In this document: in pieces, positions 31,438 to 41,510 of the stretch
Layout of the letters: each line of letters starts with the position of its first letter
Numbering within the stretch: the stretch's first letter is position 1
Assembly: GCF_000617925.1 (NCBI RefSeq)
Contig: NZ_BAMT01000009.1
Span: 62,001-126,000, forward strand
DNA from: Methylobacillus glycogenes JCM 2850
Lineage (GTDB): Bacteria > Pseudomonadota > Gammaproteobacteria > Burkholderiales > Methylophilaceae
DNA: 64,000 nucleotides
Direction: 5' to 3'
Program-made: the position numbers and the translations under genes
Notes under the pieces: generated by a model
What the model saw: the letters and a program-made list of their open reading frames with translations, nothing else
Database searches by the model: none
What the model was told of the DNA's origin: nothing

Positions 31438-31466
31438 TTGTCAAAGGTTTTATGCGAGGTTTTAAT
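31438..31466 (+). promoter_or_regulatory. Sigma-70 promoter of typA
   Basis: TTGTCA (31438-31443), 17 bases, TTTAAT (31461-31466). Both match consensus at 5 of 6 positions. It lies 50 bases before the typA start in the divergent gap. Confidence 0.6.
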
Positions 31467-31515
31467 AAATCTTGTGTTAAAATCGCGCACTTTTTCGCCA
31501 ATAGAGTAATTACAC

Positions 31516-33324
31516 ATGTCGCGCGCCCTTCGTAATATCGCCATCATCGCTCACGTCGATCATGGCAAGACCACCATGGTGGACAAACTTCTGCAGCAAG
31601 CTGGCACTTTTGCCTCCCACCAACAGGTGGCTGAACGCGTCATGGACTCTGGCGATATTGAAAAGGAACGTGGCATCACGATCCTGGCCAAGAACACCGC
31701 CGTGAACTATGAAGGTACACATATCAACATCGTTGATACACCAGGACACGCCGACTTCGGTGGTGAAGTGGAACGCGTACTGGGCATGGTGGATGGCGTG
31801 GTGCTGCTGGTTGATGCGGTTGAAGGCCCAATGCCGCAAACCCGCTTTGTGACCAAGAAGGCACTGGCCCTGGGTCTGCGTCCTATCGTTGTGATCAACA
31901 AGGTAGATAGACCAGGTGCTCGTACGGACTGGGTGATCAACCAGACTTTCGATCTGTTTGCCAACCTCGGTGCTACCGATGAGCAACTGGACTTCCCAGT
32001 AGTTTATGCATCCGCACTGAATGGTTTTGCCACGCTGGACATGAGCAAGCCTTCAGATAATATGCGTCCGCTGTTTGATACCGTGCTGAGCCACGTAGCG
32101 CCACCTGCTGGTGACAGCAATGCGCCTCTGCAATTGCAGATCTCCGCACTGGACTACTCTACTTATACTGGCCGCCTGGGTGTTGGTCGTGTACGCAATG
32201 GTCGCATCAAGCCAGGTCAAGTCGTTACCGTAATGAAGGGTGACGAGCAAGTAGCGCAAGGCCGTATCAACCAAGTGCTGGGCTTCCGTGGTCTGGAGCG
32301 TGTGCAGGTTGAAGAAGCCGAAGCTGGCGATATCGTCATTATTTCCGGTATTGAAGAAATCGGTATTGGCGTAACGGTTGCTGACCGTGAAAATCCAGTT
32401 GGCTTGCCTATCCTGGCAGTGGATGAACCTACCCTGACCATGGACTTCATGGTAAACACCTCGCCATTGGCGGGTACTGAAGGTAAGTTTGTGACCAGCC
32501 GTCAGATTCGTGACCGCTTGACCAAAGAATTGCTGATCAACGTGGCATTGCGCGTTGAAGATACTGCCGATGCGGATATCTTCCGTGTTTCTGGCCGTGG
32601 CGAATTGCACTTGACCATCCTGCTGGAAAACATGCGTCGTGAAGGTTATGAAATTGCCGTGGGTAAGCCACGTGTGGTTTACCGCGAAATTGATGGCCAG
32701 AAGTGTGAGCCATATGAAATTCTGACGGTTGACCTGGAAGATGATTGTCAGGGTGCCGTGATGGAAGAACTGGGTCGTCGTCGTGGCGAACTGCAGAACA
32801 TGGAATCTGACGGTAATGGCCGTACCCGCCTGGAATACAAGATTCCAGCGCGTGGCCTGATCGGTTTCCAAAGCGAATTCCTCACCATGACCCGTGGTAC
32901 TGGTCTGATGGCGCACATCTTTGATGAATACGCGCCTGTGAAGGCTGATATGCCTGGCCGTCGTAACGGCGTGCTGATTTCCTCCGAGCAAGGCGATGCC
33001 GTAGCTTACGCTTTGTGGAAGCTGCAAGACCGTGGTCGTATGTTCGCAGTTCCTGGCGACAAACTGTACGAAGGCATGATCATCGGCATACACAGCCGTG
33101 ACAATGACCTGGTGGTTAACCCGATCAAGGGTAAGCAACTGACCAACGTGCGTGCTTCCGGTACCGATGAAGCCGTGCGTCTGATCCCGCCTGTGCAGTT
33201 AACCCTGGAATCTGCAGTTGAATTTATTGATGATGATGAACTGGTGGAAATTACCCCCAAGAACATCCGTATCCGTAAGCGTCACCTGCTGGAACACGAG
33301 CGCAAGCGCGCTTCCAAGGACTAA
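31516..33324 (+). CDS. typA: Ribosome-binding GTPase TypA/BipA
   Basis: A translational GTPase of the EF-G family, 602 residues. G1 is [17 protein letters not shown], switch [17 protein letters not shown]3 [14 protein letters not shown] and G4 NKVDRPGA. The C-terminal part has the BipA-specific [19 protein letters not shown]. It binds 70S ribosomes and assists 50S assembly and growth under stress or cold. It is transcribed alone, with its own promoter and a strong terminator. Divergent cold-type helicase genes sit upstream. Confidence 0.97.
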   Translation: MSRALRNIAIIAHVDHGKTTMVDKLLQQAGTFASHQQVAERVMDSGDIEKERGITILAKNTAVNYEGTHINIVDTPGHADFGGEVERVLGMVDGVVLLVDAVEGPMPQTRFVTKKALALGLRPIVVINKVDRPGARTDWVINQTFDLFANLGATDEQLDFPVVYASALNGFATLDMSKPSDNMRPLFDTVLSHVAPPAGDSNAPLQLQISALDYSTYTGRLGVGRVRNGRIKPGQVVTVMKGDEQVAQGRINQVLGFRGLERVQVEEAEAGDIVIISGIEEIGIGVTVADRENPVGLPILAVDEPTLTMDFMVNTSPLAGTEGKFVTSRQIRDRLTKELLINVALRVEDTADADIFRVSGRGELHLTILLENMRREGYEIAVGKPRVVYREIDGQKCEPYEILTVDLEDDCQGAVMEELGRRRGELQNMESDGNGRTRLEYKIPARGLIGFQSEFLTMTRGTGLMAHIFDEYAPVKADMPGRRNGVLISSEQGDAVAYALWKLQDRGRMFAVPGDKLYEGMIIGIHSRDNDLVVNPIKGKQLTNVRASGTDEAVRLIPPVQLTLESAVEFIDDDELVEITPKNIRIRKRHLLEHERKRASKD

Positions 33325-33350
33325 ACCTGTCTGATTCAGGATAAGTTAAC

Positions 33351-33377
33351 AAAGCCCCGGTATACCGGGGCTTTTTT
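33351..33377 (+). terminator. Rho-independent terminator of typA
   Basis: AAAGCCCCGG-tata-CCGGGGCTTTTTTT: a 7-bp GC stem extended by A-T pairs and a seven-T tail, 26 bases after the typA stop. Confidence 0.95.
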
Positions 33378-33595
33378 TGCGCCCAACTTTTGCTGTGCGC
33401 TAGCAGCTGAATCGGCTGTTTAGGATTTGCCTACCTCGATGTACAGGATTTTTTCCCAGACCTATTGCCAATCCCGCAAGCCTTCATGCAGAATGCCATT
33501 TAATATACTGTATGGTATATAAACTGCACCCGCCAAGCGGGGTAGATAGCTGTCCTCAGAACAGCAATGCATATAATGGATGATGGGATGGTGGC

Positions 33596-35317
33596 ATGAA
33601 ACAAGGTATGCAAGCGGCCAGGCAACCTGGTCAAGGTGAAGTCCATGCGTTGTTCAATCTATACAATACTGGTCAGTTACCCGCAGCAGAGTTGAAGGCA
33701 AAAAGCCTGCTCAAGCAATATCCAGGTGCCCTGGTGGTTTACAACGTGCTGGGGGTTGCCTTGGAAGGGCAGCGCAAGTTTGAGGAGGCTGCCGAAACTT
33801 ACCGCAAGGCCCTGGCGCTTAATCCTTCCATTTCAGAAATGCATTTCAACCTGGGTTCCGTTCTGGCACAACTCGGGCGCGATAGTGAGGCAATTGCCTC
33901 TTACAAGCGCGCCATCGCCATCAGCCCTGGTCTGGCTGTAGCCCATTTCAACCTTGCCAGCTTGTTGCAGCGCCGCAATCTGCTGGATGAAGCCATAGAG
34001 CATTACCGACAGGCGGTAGTGATAGAGCCAGGGTTTTTTGAAGCCTATGGCAGCCTGGGCACCGCCATGCAGCAGCAGGGGCATCTGGATGATGCCATTG
34101 CCTGCTATCGGCAGGCCTTGGCAATATCTGACCATGCGCTAGGGCATTTCAACCTCGCCACCGCCTTGCGTGATCGCGGTGCCCTGGAGCAAGCGGTTGC
34201 CCATTATCGTCAGGCTATCGTGTTGCAGCCCAATTACGCGGATGCCTACAACAATCTGGGAGAAGTATTCCGCGACCAGGGCAATATGGAGCAGGCCGTG
34301 GCTTGCTATCAGCAAGCGCTATCACAGCAGCCTAACCACCAGGCTGCGGCTTTCAATATGGCGCAGTTTCTTTATGACGCCCAACGTTTTGCCGAGGCTA
34401 TCCCGTATTTCCAGTCTTCCCAGTTGGAGGATTGGCAGGAGCGGGTGCTGTATTGTTTATATAAATCCGGCCAGTACGAGGCCTTCAAGCAGCGCTTGCA
34501 GCCTTTGCTGGCGCAGGCTGAACATGTTTCGCCTTTCCTCGCCACCTTATCTGCGCACTATGCAGCCAACTTCAATCAGACCGATGGCTATCGCTTCTGC
34601 CGTACGCCTGTAGATTATGTCTTCCATCGCAGTATTGCGCCTCTGGCTGAGGGCAACAGTGCCTTGCTGGCCAATCTGCTGCAGGATATAGACCTGACCG
34701 ATATCGCCGAGCGCAGGCAGGGCAGGTTGTATAACGGCATGCAGTCTGCGGGTAATTTATTCAAGCGCAAGGAGGCTTCGTTCAGGGATTTGGCGCAATT
34801 GATCGTTGAGCAAGTGCAGGCCTATGGAGAGCACTTTGCTGGGCAGGATTGTGACCTAGTGCGCTTTTTCCCCGAGGATATTGAGTTTGCCAGCTCCTGG
34901 TACGTGCGCATGCGCCAGGGTGGGCATCTAACCTCGCATATCCATGAAATCGGCTGGCTGAGCGGCTGTGTTTATCTGGCACTGCCGCAAGAGGTGCCTG
35001 GGCGACATGATGGCAGTATAGAGTTCAGCACCCATGGCGATGATTATCCCAAGATGCATGATGATTTCCCGGTCAAGACCATACGTCCTGCGGTGGGCGA
35101 TATCGTGCTGTTCCCATCTTCCTTGTTCCATCGCACCATTCCCTTCCATTCCGAGGAAGAGCGTATTTGCATCGCCTTTGATATCAAGCCCGCCAGCCGT
35201 TTTGCCAAGGCAGCGCTTAGTTTGGATAGCATGAAAGTGATGCTGCTGGGCGCAGTGAATCTACTGGTAGCTGAGTTGGTCGAAGTGACTGCTTGGTCAC
35301 TGCGCGTGATGGTGTAG
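33596..35317 (+). CDS. TPR protein with C-terminal 2OG-Fe(II) oxygenase-like domain
   Basis: A 573-residue fusion. Residues about 15-290 hold seven or more tetratricopeptide repeats (for example AYNNLGEVFRDQGNMEQAVA). Residues about 380-545 look like the putative 2OG-Fe(II) oxygenase family: GGHLTSHIHEIGWLSGCVYL with candidate iron ligands, then GDIVLFPSSLFHRTIPF and an Arg in ERICIAFDI for 2-oxoglutarate. The substrate is unknown; TPRs suggest a protein partner. It is a single gene between two terminators. The ATG at 33596 is preceded by GATGGGATGG. Confidence 0.82.
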   Translation: MKQGMQAARQPGQGEVHALFNLYNTGQLPAAELKAKSLLKQYPGALVVYNVLGVALEGQRKFEEAAETYRKALALNPSISEMHFNLGSVLAQLGRDSEAIASYKRAIAISPGLAVAHFNLASLLQRRNLLDEAIEHYRQAVVIEPGFFEAYGSLGTAMQQQGHLDDAIACYRQALAISDHALGHFNLATALRDRGALEQAVAHYRQAIVLQPNYADAYNNLGEVFRDQGNMEQAVACYQQALSQQPNHQAAAFNMAQFLYDAQRFAEAIPYFQSSQLEDWQERVLYCLYKSGQYEAFKQRLQPLLAQAEHVSPFLATLSAHYAANFNQTDGYRFCRTPVDYVFHRSIAPLAEGNSALLANLLQDIDLTDIAERRQGRLYNGMQSAGNLFKRKEASFRDLAQLIVEQVQAYGEHFAGQDCDLVRFFPEDIEFASSWYVRMRQGGHLTSHIHEIGWLSGCVYLALPQEVPGRHDGSIEFSTHGDDYPKMHDDFPVKTIRPAVGDIVLFPSSLFHRTIPFHSEEERICIAFDIKPASRFAKAALSLDSMKVMLLGAVNLLVAELVEVTAWSLRVMV

Positions 35318-35404
35318 CCAATGGCTGATGCTGCTTAGCTTTGTCATGTTTTTATGACATGACATTGCTGGATGCTTAAACCCCTATCCAGAAATTAGAC
35401 CGCT

Positions 35405-35434
35405 GGGCTTGCGTTGCAAGCCCACAGTTTTTTT
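35405..35434 (+). terminator. Terminator after the TPR/oxygenase gene
   Basis: GGGCTTGC-gtt-GCAAGCCC (8-bp stem, 35405-35423), then ACAG and a run of seven T. Confidence 0.85.
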
Positions 35435-35516
35435 AGCGGCCAACCTCGTGCATTTTTAAGCGCAAGTATAGTGCTGCCGCAGAAGCCCGGGCCGTATGGG
35501 GTATAATTTCATCCCT

Positions 35517-36857
35517 ATGACAGATATTTTCAGTCTATTTCTTACTGCACTCAGCCTGCTGGTTCTGCTGTGGCTTGCCTACCGACAATTCAACAAGCAG
35601 GATGAACAGCAAAACCTGTTGCAGCAGCTTGAAGAAAAGCACAGGCATATGCTGCGCGACCTGAATGATGGCCTCAACAAGTTAGGCGACAGGCTTAACC
35701 ACACCTCAAATGAGCAGGCTGAGCGCTTGCGTGCCGCGGTGGCGCAAGAGTTACAACAAACCCGTGATGCCATGAAAGCGCTGGAACTCAGCCAGACAGC
35801 TAATCTAGCGCAAACCCGAGAAACCATGCTGGAACGTTTGCACACCACCTTGGGCGAGCAGGGTAAGGCCGAGCAAGCGCTGATTCAGGACACCATGCTC
35901 AAGGCGACGACTCAGCTCACAAGCAGTATTGAAGCCTTGACCAAGACGGTAGATACCCGCTTGGAGCAGATAGGCGGCAAGGTTTCCGAGCGCCTGGATG
36001 AGGGATTCAAGAAAACCAATGATACTTTTGTGCGCGTGATGGAACGCCTGGCGACCATAGATGAGGCACAGAAGAAGATAGATGGCTTGACCACCAATGT
36101 GGTGAGCTTGCAGGAATTGCTGGGAGACAAGCGCTCACGTGGCGCTTTTGGTGAGGTGCAGCTGGAAGCCTTGGTGCGTAACGTGATGCCAGTGACGGCC
36201 TATGCCATGCAGCATGTGCTGGCCAATGGCACGCGCGTAGACTGCGCCTTATTCTTGCCTGAGCCTACTGGCACGGTGGCGGTGGATTCCAAGTTTCCAC
36301 TGGAAAACTATCATCGCATGTTGGAGCGCGAGATCACCGATGCTGAGCGCCTGGCGGCGCAGCGCCAGTTCAAGGCCGATGTTAAAAAGCATGTGGACGA
36401 TATCGCTAGCAAATACATTATTGCCAATGTGACTTCTGATGGTGCGGTGATGTTTATCCCGGCGGAAGCGGTGTTTGCGGAGATACACGCTTACCATCCT
36501 GATATTGTCGATTACGCCATGAGCCGCCGTGTTTGGGTGGTATCCCCCACGACGCTGATGGCGGTGCTGAATACTGCACGTGCTGTGCTCAAAGATGTGG
36601 AAACCCGCAAGCAGGTGCACATCATCAAGGATGAACTGGGCAAACTGTCCAAAGAGTTTTCGCGCTTTGATGTGCGCATGAAGAAGCTGGCGGACCATAT
36701 ACGCCAGGCTCATGAAGATGCTCTGGATGTACACACCACCAGCCAGAAAATTTCGCGGCGCTTTGCGCAGATAGAACGCGTGGAGCTTGAGAGCGTGGAG
36801 CTCACTGGTGAAAGCCAGGCTGCCCTGGCTTTGTCTGATAATGATATTGATGAATAA
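35517..36857 (+). CDS. rmuC: DNA recombination protein RmuC
   Basis: A 446-residue RmuC homologue. An N-terminal membrane helix (IFSLFLTALSLLVLLWLAY) leads to a coiled coil over about residues 30-190. A PD-(D/E)XK-like domain follows with KRSRGAFGEVQLE, VDSKFPLENYHRM and VMFIPAEAVFAEI. RmuC limits recombination between inverted repeats. The ATG at 35517 was chosen over an in-frame ATG seven codons upstream because a TATAAT sits at 35502-35507. No Shine-Dalgarno is visible, so the message may be nearly leaderless. The stop is 14 bases before a small ORF of the moa genes. Confidence 0.93.
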   Translation: MTDIFSLFLTALSLLVLLWLAYRQFNKQDEQQNLLQQLEEKHRHMLRDLNDGLNKLGDRLNHTSNEQAERLRAAVAQELQQTRDAMKALELSQTANLAQTRETMLERLHTTLGEQGKAEQALIQDTMLKATTQLTSSIEALTKTVDTRLEQIGGKVSERLDEGFKKTNDTFVRVMERLATIDEAQKKIDGLTTNVVSLQELLGDKRSRGAFGEVQLEALVRNVMPVTAYAMQHVLANGTRVDCALFLPEPTGTVAVDSKFPLENYHRMLEREITDAERLAAQRQFKADVKKHVDDIASKYIIANVTSDGAVMFIPAEAVFAEIHAYHPDIVDYAMSRRVWVVSPTTLMAVLNTARAVLKDVETRKQVHIIKDELGKLSKEFSRFDVRMKKLADHIRQAHEDALDVHTTSQKISRRFAQIERVELESVELTGESQAALALSDNDIDE

Positions 36858-36871
36858 GGAAAGAGAAACAC

Positions 36872-37051
36872 ATGAGTGATGAACAAGGCTTGATTATGTT
36901 GATACAACAATACGCGGCCAAATTCGGTATTACCTTCAGCTCCAGCCTGATGGATGATGAGCAGTACAAGGCCAAGTTGTTGACCCTGATGGTGGAAGCG
37001 ATTAATGGTAAACGCGGCCCTGTCACGGACGAGGATGTTAAAGGCGCATGA
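36872..37051 (+). CDS. Hypothetical 59-residue protein in the moa operon
   Basis: A short frame beginning MSDEQGLIMLIQQYAAKFGI and ending EDVKGA. It has a good AAGGAAAGAG ribosome site and its stop overlaps the moaD start by 4 bases (ATGA). The protein is acidic, predicted helical, with no signal peptide or known domain. The strong ribosome site and overlap make it likely real. Its place between rmuC and moaD-moaE hints at a link to molybdopterin synthase or co-expression only; no function can be assigned. Confidence 0.7.
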   Translation: MSDEQGLIMLIQQYAAKFGITFSSSLMDDEQYKAKLLTLMVEAINGKRGPVTDEDVKGA

Positions 37052-37299
37052 TTACGCTGCTGTACTTTGCCCGCCTGCGTGAAGTGTTGGCAAGCGAGGG
37101 AGAAAGCCTGCCTTGGCCGCAAGCGCTTGATGTGGCTCAGCTTAAGCGCCTACTCGCAGCGCGGGGAGGTGTCTGGCAGCAGCAGTTTGCCGAAAATCCG
37201 CGTTTGCGGGCTGCCGTTAATCAGGCTTTGGTGGCAGATAATGCCGTGATTGAGGACGGGGATGAAGTGGCTTTCTTCCCCCCTGTGACTGGTGGCTAA
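37048..37299 (+). CDS. moaD: Molybdopterin synthase small subunit MoaD
   Basis: An 83-residue ubiquitin-like sulfur carrier ending in VTGG. The C-terminal Gly-Gly is adenylated and thiocarboxylated to supply sulfur for molybdopterin. ITLLYFARLREVL at the N-terminus and EVAFFPPVTGG at the C-terminus are typical. It overlaps the preceding small ORF by 4 bases, and moaE follows at once. Confidence 0.94.
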   Translation: MITLLYFARLREVLASEGESLPWPQALDVAQLKRLLAARGGVWQQQFAENPRLRAAVNQALVADNAVIEDGDEVAFFPPVTGG

Positions 37300-37300
37300 T

Positions 37301-37747
37301 ATGACTGTGCGCGTACAAGCCGAAGATTTTGATCTGGGCGCAGAGGTGAGGCAGTTGCGTCTGCAATCAGCCGGAGCAGGGGCAGTGGTGTCTTTTGTTG
37401 GCCAGGTGCGCGATCTCAACCTGGGAGAAAACGTCGCCAGCCTGACACTGGAACACTACCCCGGTATGACGGAAAAAGCCCTGCAGGCCATCGTGACCCA
37501 AGCCCAGGCACGCTGGCCTATCCTTAACGCTCTGGTGATACACCGCATAGGCACTTTGCAGCCGCTAGATCAAATAGTGCTTGTGGCGGTAGCCAGTGCC
37601 CATAGGGGCGATGCCTTTGCTGCCTGTGAGTTCATTATGGATTACCTCAAGACCGAGGCACCATTTTGGAAGAAGGAAAGCAGCAGCAAGGGTGAGCAGT
37701 GGCTGGAGGCGTTGGGGACTGATCATCAGGCCCGTGAACGCTGGTAA
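37301..37747 (+). CDS. moaE: Molybdopterin synthase large subunit MoaE
   Basis: The catalytic subunit that inserts two sulfurs from MoaD into precursor Z. It has 148 residues with SAGAGAVVSFVGQVRD, LEHYPGM, VIHRIGTLQPLDQIVLVAVAS, HRGDAFAACEFIMDYLKTEAPFWK and KKES at the active site. I chose ATG 37301, just after the moaD stop; a GTG three codons upstream is an alternative. Together the two form the molybdopterin synthase heterotetramer. Confidence 0.95.
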   Translation: MTVRVQAEDFDLGAEVRQLRLQSAGAGAVVSFVGQVRDLNLGENVASLTLEHYPGMTEKALQAIVTQAQARWPILNALVIHRIGTLQPLDQIVLVAVASAHRGDAFAACEFIMDYLKTEAPFWKKESSSKGEQWLEALGTDHQARERW

Positions 37748-37802
37748 TGCCAACCTGCATTGTTTCTGATTATTTCAATCCCTTTCATTGATTGCGTGCC
37801 CC

Positions 37803-39962
37803 ATGTTAAGCAAGTTACTTCCGCCACAACTGCATATCACCATTAGCCCCGATAGCTTGGGTTTTGCCAATACTGCAGAACTGCTGCAGGGCGATGCAAT
37901 GGCTGGTTCGGACGCCGCATGGATAGGCCAGCCGCGCGCGCATGCTGCTGCGAGCTTGGGCTTGCGCATGCAGCAGCCTGGTTACCATATGCTGGTGATA
38001 GGCGAGCCTGGTTCTGGCCGCACTTCGCTGGTGAAGGACATGGTGCAGCAGGCCTTGGCGAAACAAGCCGTGCCTGAGGATCTGGTTTACCTATTGAACT
38101 TCCAGCAGGCAGAAAAGCCGTTGTTGCTCAGGCTTAAGGCAGGCAAGGGCAATGAGTTGCGTCTGTTGCTGGATCAATTCTCGCGTAGGCAATTACGCAC
38201 TTTGCCAGCGCTTGTGCAATCCGAACGCCTGCCCAAATCCTTGCAGGCGACAGATGCTCAGCAAGCACCCGGCAGCCGTGTAACCGCGCATCTGGAAGAA
38301 GAGCTTGCGGCTATCCGCAAGCAAATTCAGGATAGCCTGTTAGCGCCGCAGTTGTTTGAGGATTGGTGCAAGCAGTTGTTGCAGGAAGTCATAGACAATC
38401 TGGATGTATTTGCCCCAGGTGCCGCCAATGAACAAGAAGGCATGCAAGAGGCTTTTCTGGGCCGTTTGCGCGCCAATCTGCTGGTGAGCAATGCGGGCCT
38501 GACTGGCGCGCCAGTGATCTACGATGAAGACCCCAGCTTTACTTCGCTCTTCGGCGGCATAGAGTCCGCAGGCGAGCACCATGTGGCGGACTTTATGCGC
38601 CTCAAGGCGGGTAATCTGCTGCGCGCCAATGGCGGGGTGCTGATTCTGCACCTAGAAGACCTGCTGACCGATGCGCAAGGCGCTAACCCCTTGCTGGACA
38701 AGTTGAGCCGTGTGCTGCGCAATCGCAAGCAAACGCTGGACGATGGCGGCAATGCCTCTGGCGGCGGTTCACCCAGTGCCTTGATGCCAGATGCGCTACC
38801 TGTGAATTTCAAGCTTATTTTGGTGGCGAGCCGTGAGGATTATTACCACCTACATGAGCAACATCCGAATTTTGGTGCCCATTTTCTGATCAAGATTGAG
38901 TTTGCTGAAAGTGTGCCAGCCAGCCAGGCCATTTACGCACAGCTTGCCAGCCATATCGCCAGAATTTGCTACGAACAAGCTTTGCCGCATTTTACTGCCG
39001 CTGCTGTAGTGCGCGTGTTGCAAGTCATGCATGGCTGGGTGGAAGACCAAGCCCGCATTAGCCTGGCCTTGGGCCATCTGGTGCCGCTGCTGCAGGAAAG
39101 CGCTGCCCAGGCAGCGCCAGGCCAGTTGGTGGATGTAGCCGCCGTGGAAGCTGCCTTGCAGGCTGAGCTAAGCCGCCATGATTATGCCGAGCAACAGCTG
39201 CGGGAATCCATACTCGATGGCGAGCTGATGATAGAGGTGCAGGGGCGCGAAGTGGGCCAGATTAATGGCTTGACTCATATTGATATGGGCGATGTGGCCT
39301 TTGGCTCGCCAGTGCGCATCTCTGCGCGTTGCTATCCTGGCCGTCAGGGCATTATCAATATAGACCGCGAAGTCGAAATGACGGGCCCTCAACACGACAA
39401 AGGCGTGTTTATACTGCAAAACTGGCTGGCGTCTACCTTTGCCGGGCAGGCCCCGCTCAACCTCAATGCCTCTTTGGTGTTTGAGCAGGAATATAACGGG
39501 GTAGAGGGGGATTCTGCTTCCTGCGCTGAACTCTATGCCTTGCTTTCCAGCTTATCTGGCCTGCCATTGCCACAAGGTGTGGCGGTTACTGGAGCGCTTA
39601 ACCAGCATGGCGAGGTGCTGCCGGTCGGCGGCATCAATGAAAAAATAGAAGGACATTTCCGCCTTTGCGAAAAGCTGGGGCTGGATGGCAAGCAGGGCGT
39701 GCTGTTGCCCGCACGTAATTCCAGGCATCTCTTACTGAACCGCGACGTAGTGCAGGCGGTGGCCGATGGCAAGTTCCATATTTATGCCATGACTCATGTG
39801 CTGGATGGCATAGAGCAATTGACCGGCATGCAGGCGGGGACTTTGGGTGAGGAAGGCGAGTACAGACCGGATACCGTGCTGGGGCGCGTGCAACGCACCT
39901 TGGAATCGTATCGTGCTGTGTATCAGCGCAATCGCAGCAAGCAGGACAAGCCCAATGAGTGA
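37803..39962 (+). CDS. Lon-like ATP-dependent protease (AAA + Lon proteolytic domain)
   Basis: About 719 residues. The ATPase N-half has Walker A GEPGSGRTSL near residue 67, a long inserted helical region, and Walker B-type VLILHLEDLL. The C-terminal Lon protease domain carries Ser571 in GDSAS and Lys614 in VGGINEKIEG. The 43-residue spacing equals that of the E. coli Lon dyad. The class is the bacterial LonB-like/LonC-like proteins without the Lon N-domain. Native substrates are not known. The start is taken as ATG 37803; a TTG at 37788 is less likely. Its end overlaps hsp15 by 8 bases. Confidence 0.88.
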   Translation: MLSKLLPPQLHITISPDSLGFANTAELLQGDAMAGSDAAWIGQPRAHAAASLGLRMQQPGYHMLVIGEPGSGRTSLVKDMVQQALAKQAVPEDLVYLLNFQQAEKPLLLRLKAGKGNELRLLLDQFSRRQLRTLPALVQSERLPKSLQATDAQQAPGSRVTAHLEEELAAIRKQIQDSLLAPQLFEDWCKQLLQEVIDNLDVFAPGAANEQEGMQEAFLGRLRANLLVSNAGLTGAPVIYDEDPSFTSLFGGIESAGEHHVADFMRLKAGNLLRANGGVLILHLEDLLTDAQGANPLLDKLSRVLRNRKQTLDDGGNASGGGSPSALMPDALPVNFKLILVASREDYYHLHEQHPNFGAHFLIKIEFAESVPASQAIYAQLASHIARICYEQALPHFTAAAVVRVLQVMHGWVEDQARISLALGHLVPLLQESAAQAAPGQLVDVAAVEAALQAELSRHDYAEQQLRESILDGELMIEVQGREVGQINGLTHIDMGDVAFGSPVRISARCYPGRQGIINIDREVEMTGPQHDKGVFILQNWLASTFAGQAPLNLNASLVFEQEYNGVEGDSASCAELYALLSSLSGLPLPQGVAVTGALNQHGEVLPVGGINEKIEGHFRLCEKLGLDGKQGVLLPARNSRHLLLNRDVVQAVADGKFHIYAMTHVLDGIEQLTGMQAGTLGEEGEYRPDTVLGRVQRTLESYRAVYQRNRSKQDKPNE

Positions 39963-40350
39963 TGCAGAAGGCAAATGCAGGCTGGATAAATGGTTATGGG
40001 CGGCGCGGTTCTATAAAACCCGCAGCCTGGCGACTGATGCCATTGATACTGGCAAGGTGCATGTGGACGGTGACCGCGTCAAACCAGCCAAGGAAGTGCG
40101 CATCGGCCAACGCATTTATATACGCCGCAAAGAGTCTGATATGGAAGTGATTGTGCAAGCGCTTTCCGTACAGCGCCGCGGCGCACCTGAGGCTGCATTG
40201 TTATATGCGGAAACTCCAGAGAGCCTGGCCAAGCGGGAAAATCTGGCGGTAACGCGTGAAGGCGATCATGCCAGCCGTGATAGAGGGCAGGGCCGTCCAA
40301 CCAAGCGCCAACGCCGCGATATCAAAAAGTTTACCGGTATAGATTATTAA
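39955..40350 (+). CDS. hslR: S4-domain heat shock protein 15 (ribosome-associated)
   Basis: A 131-residue RNA-binding protein. Its S4 domain reads RLDKWLWAARFYKTRSLA and VHVDGDRVKPAKEVRIGQ, matching Hsp15 (HslR). A basic tail ends RPTKRQRRDIKKFTG. Hsp15 binds 50S subunits carrying stalled nascent chains and returns them to translation. The start ATG at 39955 overlaps the Lon-like gene by 8 bases; this coupling of a protease with a ribosome rescue factor fits proteostasis roles. Confidence 0.92.
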   Translation: MSDAEGKCRLDKWLWAARFYKTRSLATDAIDTGKVHVDGDRVKPAKEVRIGQRIYIRRKESDMEVIVQALSVQRRGAPEAALLYAETPESLAKRENLAVTREGDHASRDRGQGRPTKRQRRDIKKFTGIDY

Positions 40351-40398
40351 GCGGCACAGGGTATGCAGCGCTCGGCTCTTGGCGTTCTTTCATCCGAT

Positions 40399-41510
40399 TT
40401 AAAACAAATTTAGTTGCTCAGCCTGTCCGGGTACCTGAAACAAATCAGTATTCATCTCCAGGTTGCATTGATTCAGCCCCAGCCGCTTGCTGGTCAGGCG
40501 AAAACGTTGACGTATCATATCTGCAAACAATCCACTGCCACGCATGCGGGCATGAAACTCCGCCTGATTGGTCTTGCCTTCACGGCTCTGGCGGACAATG
40601 CTCATGACATGGGCCGCTTTGAGCGGGTAATGGTGCTGCAACCATTCCTCAAACAGAGGCGATACCTCCAGAGGTAAACGCAGTAGTACATAGCCTGCTG
40701 TTTCAGCCCCAGCATCACGAGCGGCCGTGAGTATGTTTTCCATTTCAGTATCCGTGAGCACCGGAATAATCGGTGCCACCATCACACCCACCGGGATACC
40801 TGCCTCATGCAGTCGTCGTATTGTCTGCAGACGTCGTTGCGGTGCGGCAGCACGAGGTTCCAAAGTGCGCGAAATCTGATTGCTCAAGGTGGTCACCGAT
40901 ACCAACACCTGGGCCAGGCCTTGCTCAGCCATAGGCGCCAGGATATCAATATCGCGCTCCACCATAGCTGACTTGGTGACGATGCTGACCGGATGCTTGA
41001 ACTCCGCCAACAATGTAAGAATTTGCCTGGTTAATTGCTGCTGTTTTTCCAACGGTTGATAGGGGTCAGTATTGGTACCCATGGCCATCACGCCGCAGCG
41101 GTAGTTTTTCTTGCTCAGCTCAGCACGCAGTAGCTTGGCGGCCTCAGGCTTGATCAAGATACGCCGCTCAAAGTCCAGGCCAGCAGAAAAGCCCAGATAG
41201 GTATGGGAGGGGCGAGCAAAGCAATAAATACAACCATGCTCGCAGCCGCGATAAGGATTGATGGAGCGATCGAAAGGAATGTCGGGTGAATCATTCCAGT
41301 TGATGATAGTGCGTGTGCTGTCTATCAATACTTCCGTGGCAAGGGGGGTAAATCTTGTTCAAGGTTACCCCAGCCATCATCAATATCATGGTGCTGATGT
41401 TGCTGGAAGCGGCCACTATGGTTGCTGAGCGCGCCACGCCCCTTGAAGCTTAGCGGGCGCAGCGTCTCAGCTGGATGAATGGGGCTACCAGGGAATTTCC
41501 TGTCCGTCAT
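40399..41510 (-). pseudogene. PA0069-family radical SAM protein, frameshifted
   Basis: The main frame (from about 41328 down) has the 4Fe-4S motif CEHGCIYC within NPYRGCEHGCIYCFARPSH, and the family's TNTDPYQPLE and APIIPVLTD. The N-terminal part lies in another frame: LSFKGRGALSNHSGRF, then DDGWGNLEQDLPPL, which matches this family's usual N-terminus. A base missing from the G6 run at 41343-41348 (C-run on the coding strand) joins them into about 370 residues. The family resembles spore photoproduct lyase, but its reaction is not established as far as I know. The start (41510) overlaps the SDR gene upstream; an ATG at 41531 is also possible. Confidence 0.85.

Noticed and set aside
32053-33138. 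A long open frame antisense to typA
   Set aside because: It lies wholly opposite a strongly conserved gene and its translation matches no family; it is a mirror of the codon usage of typA.
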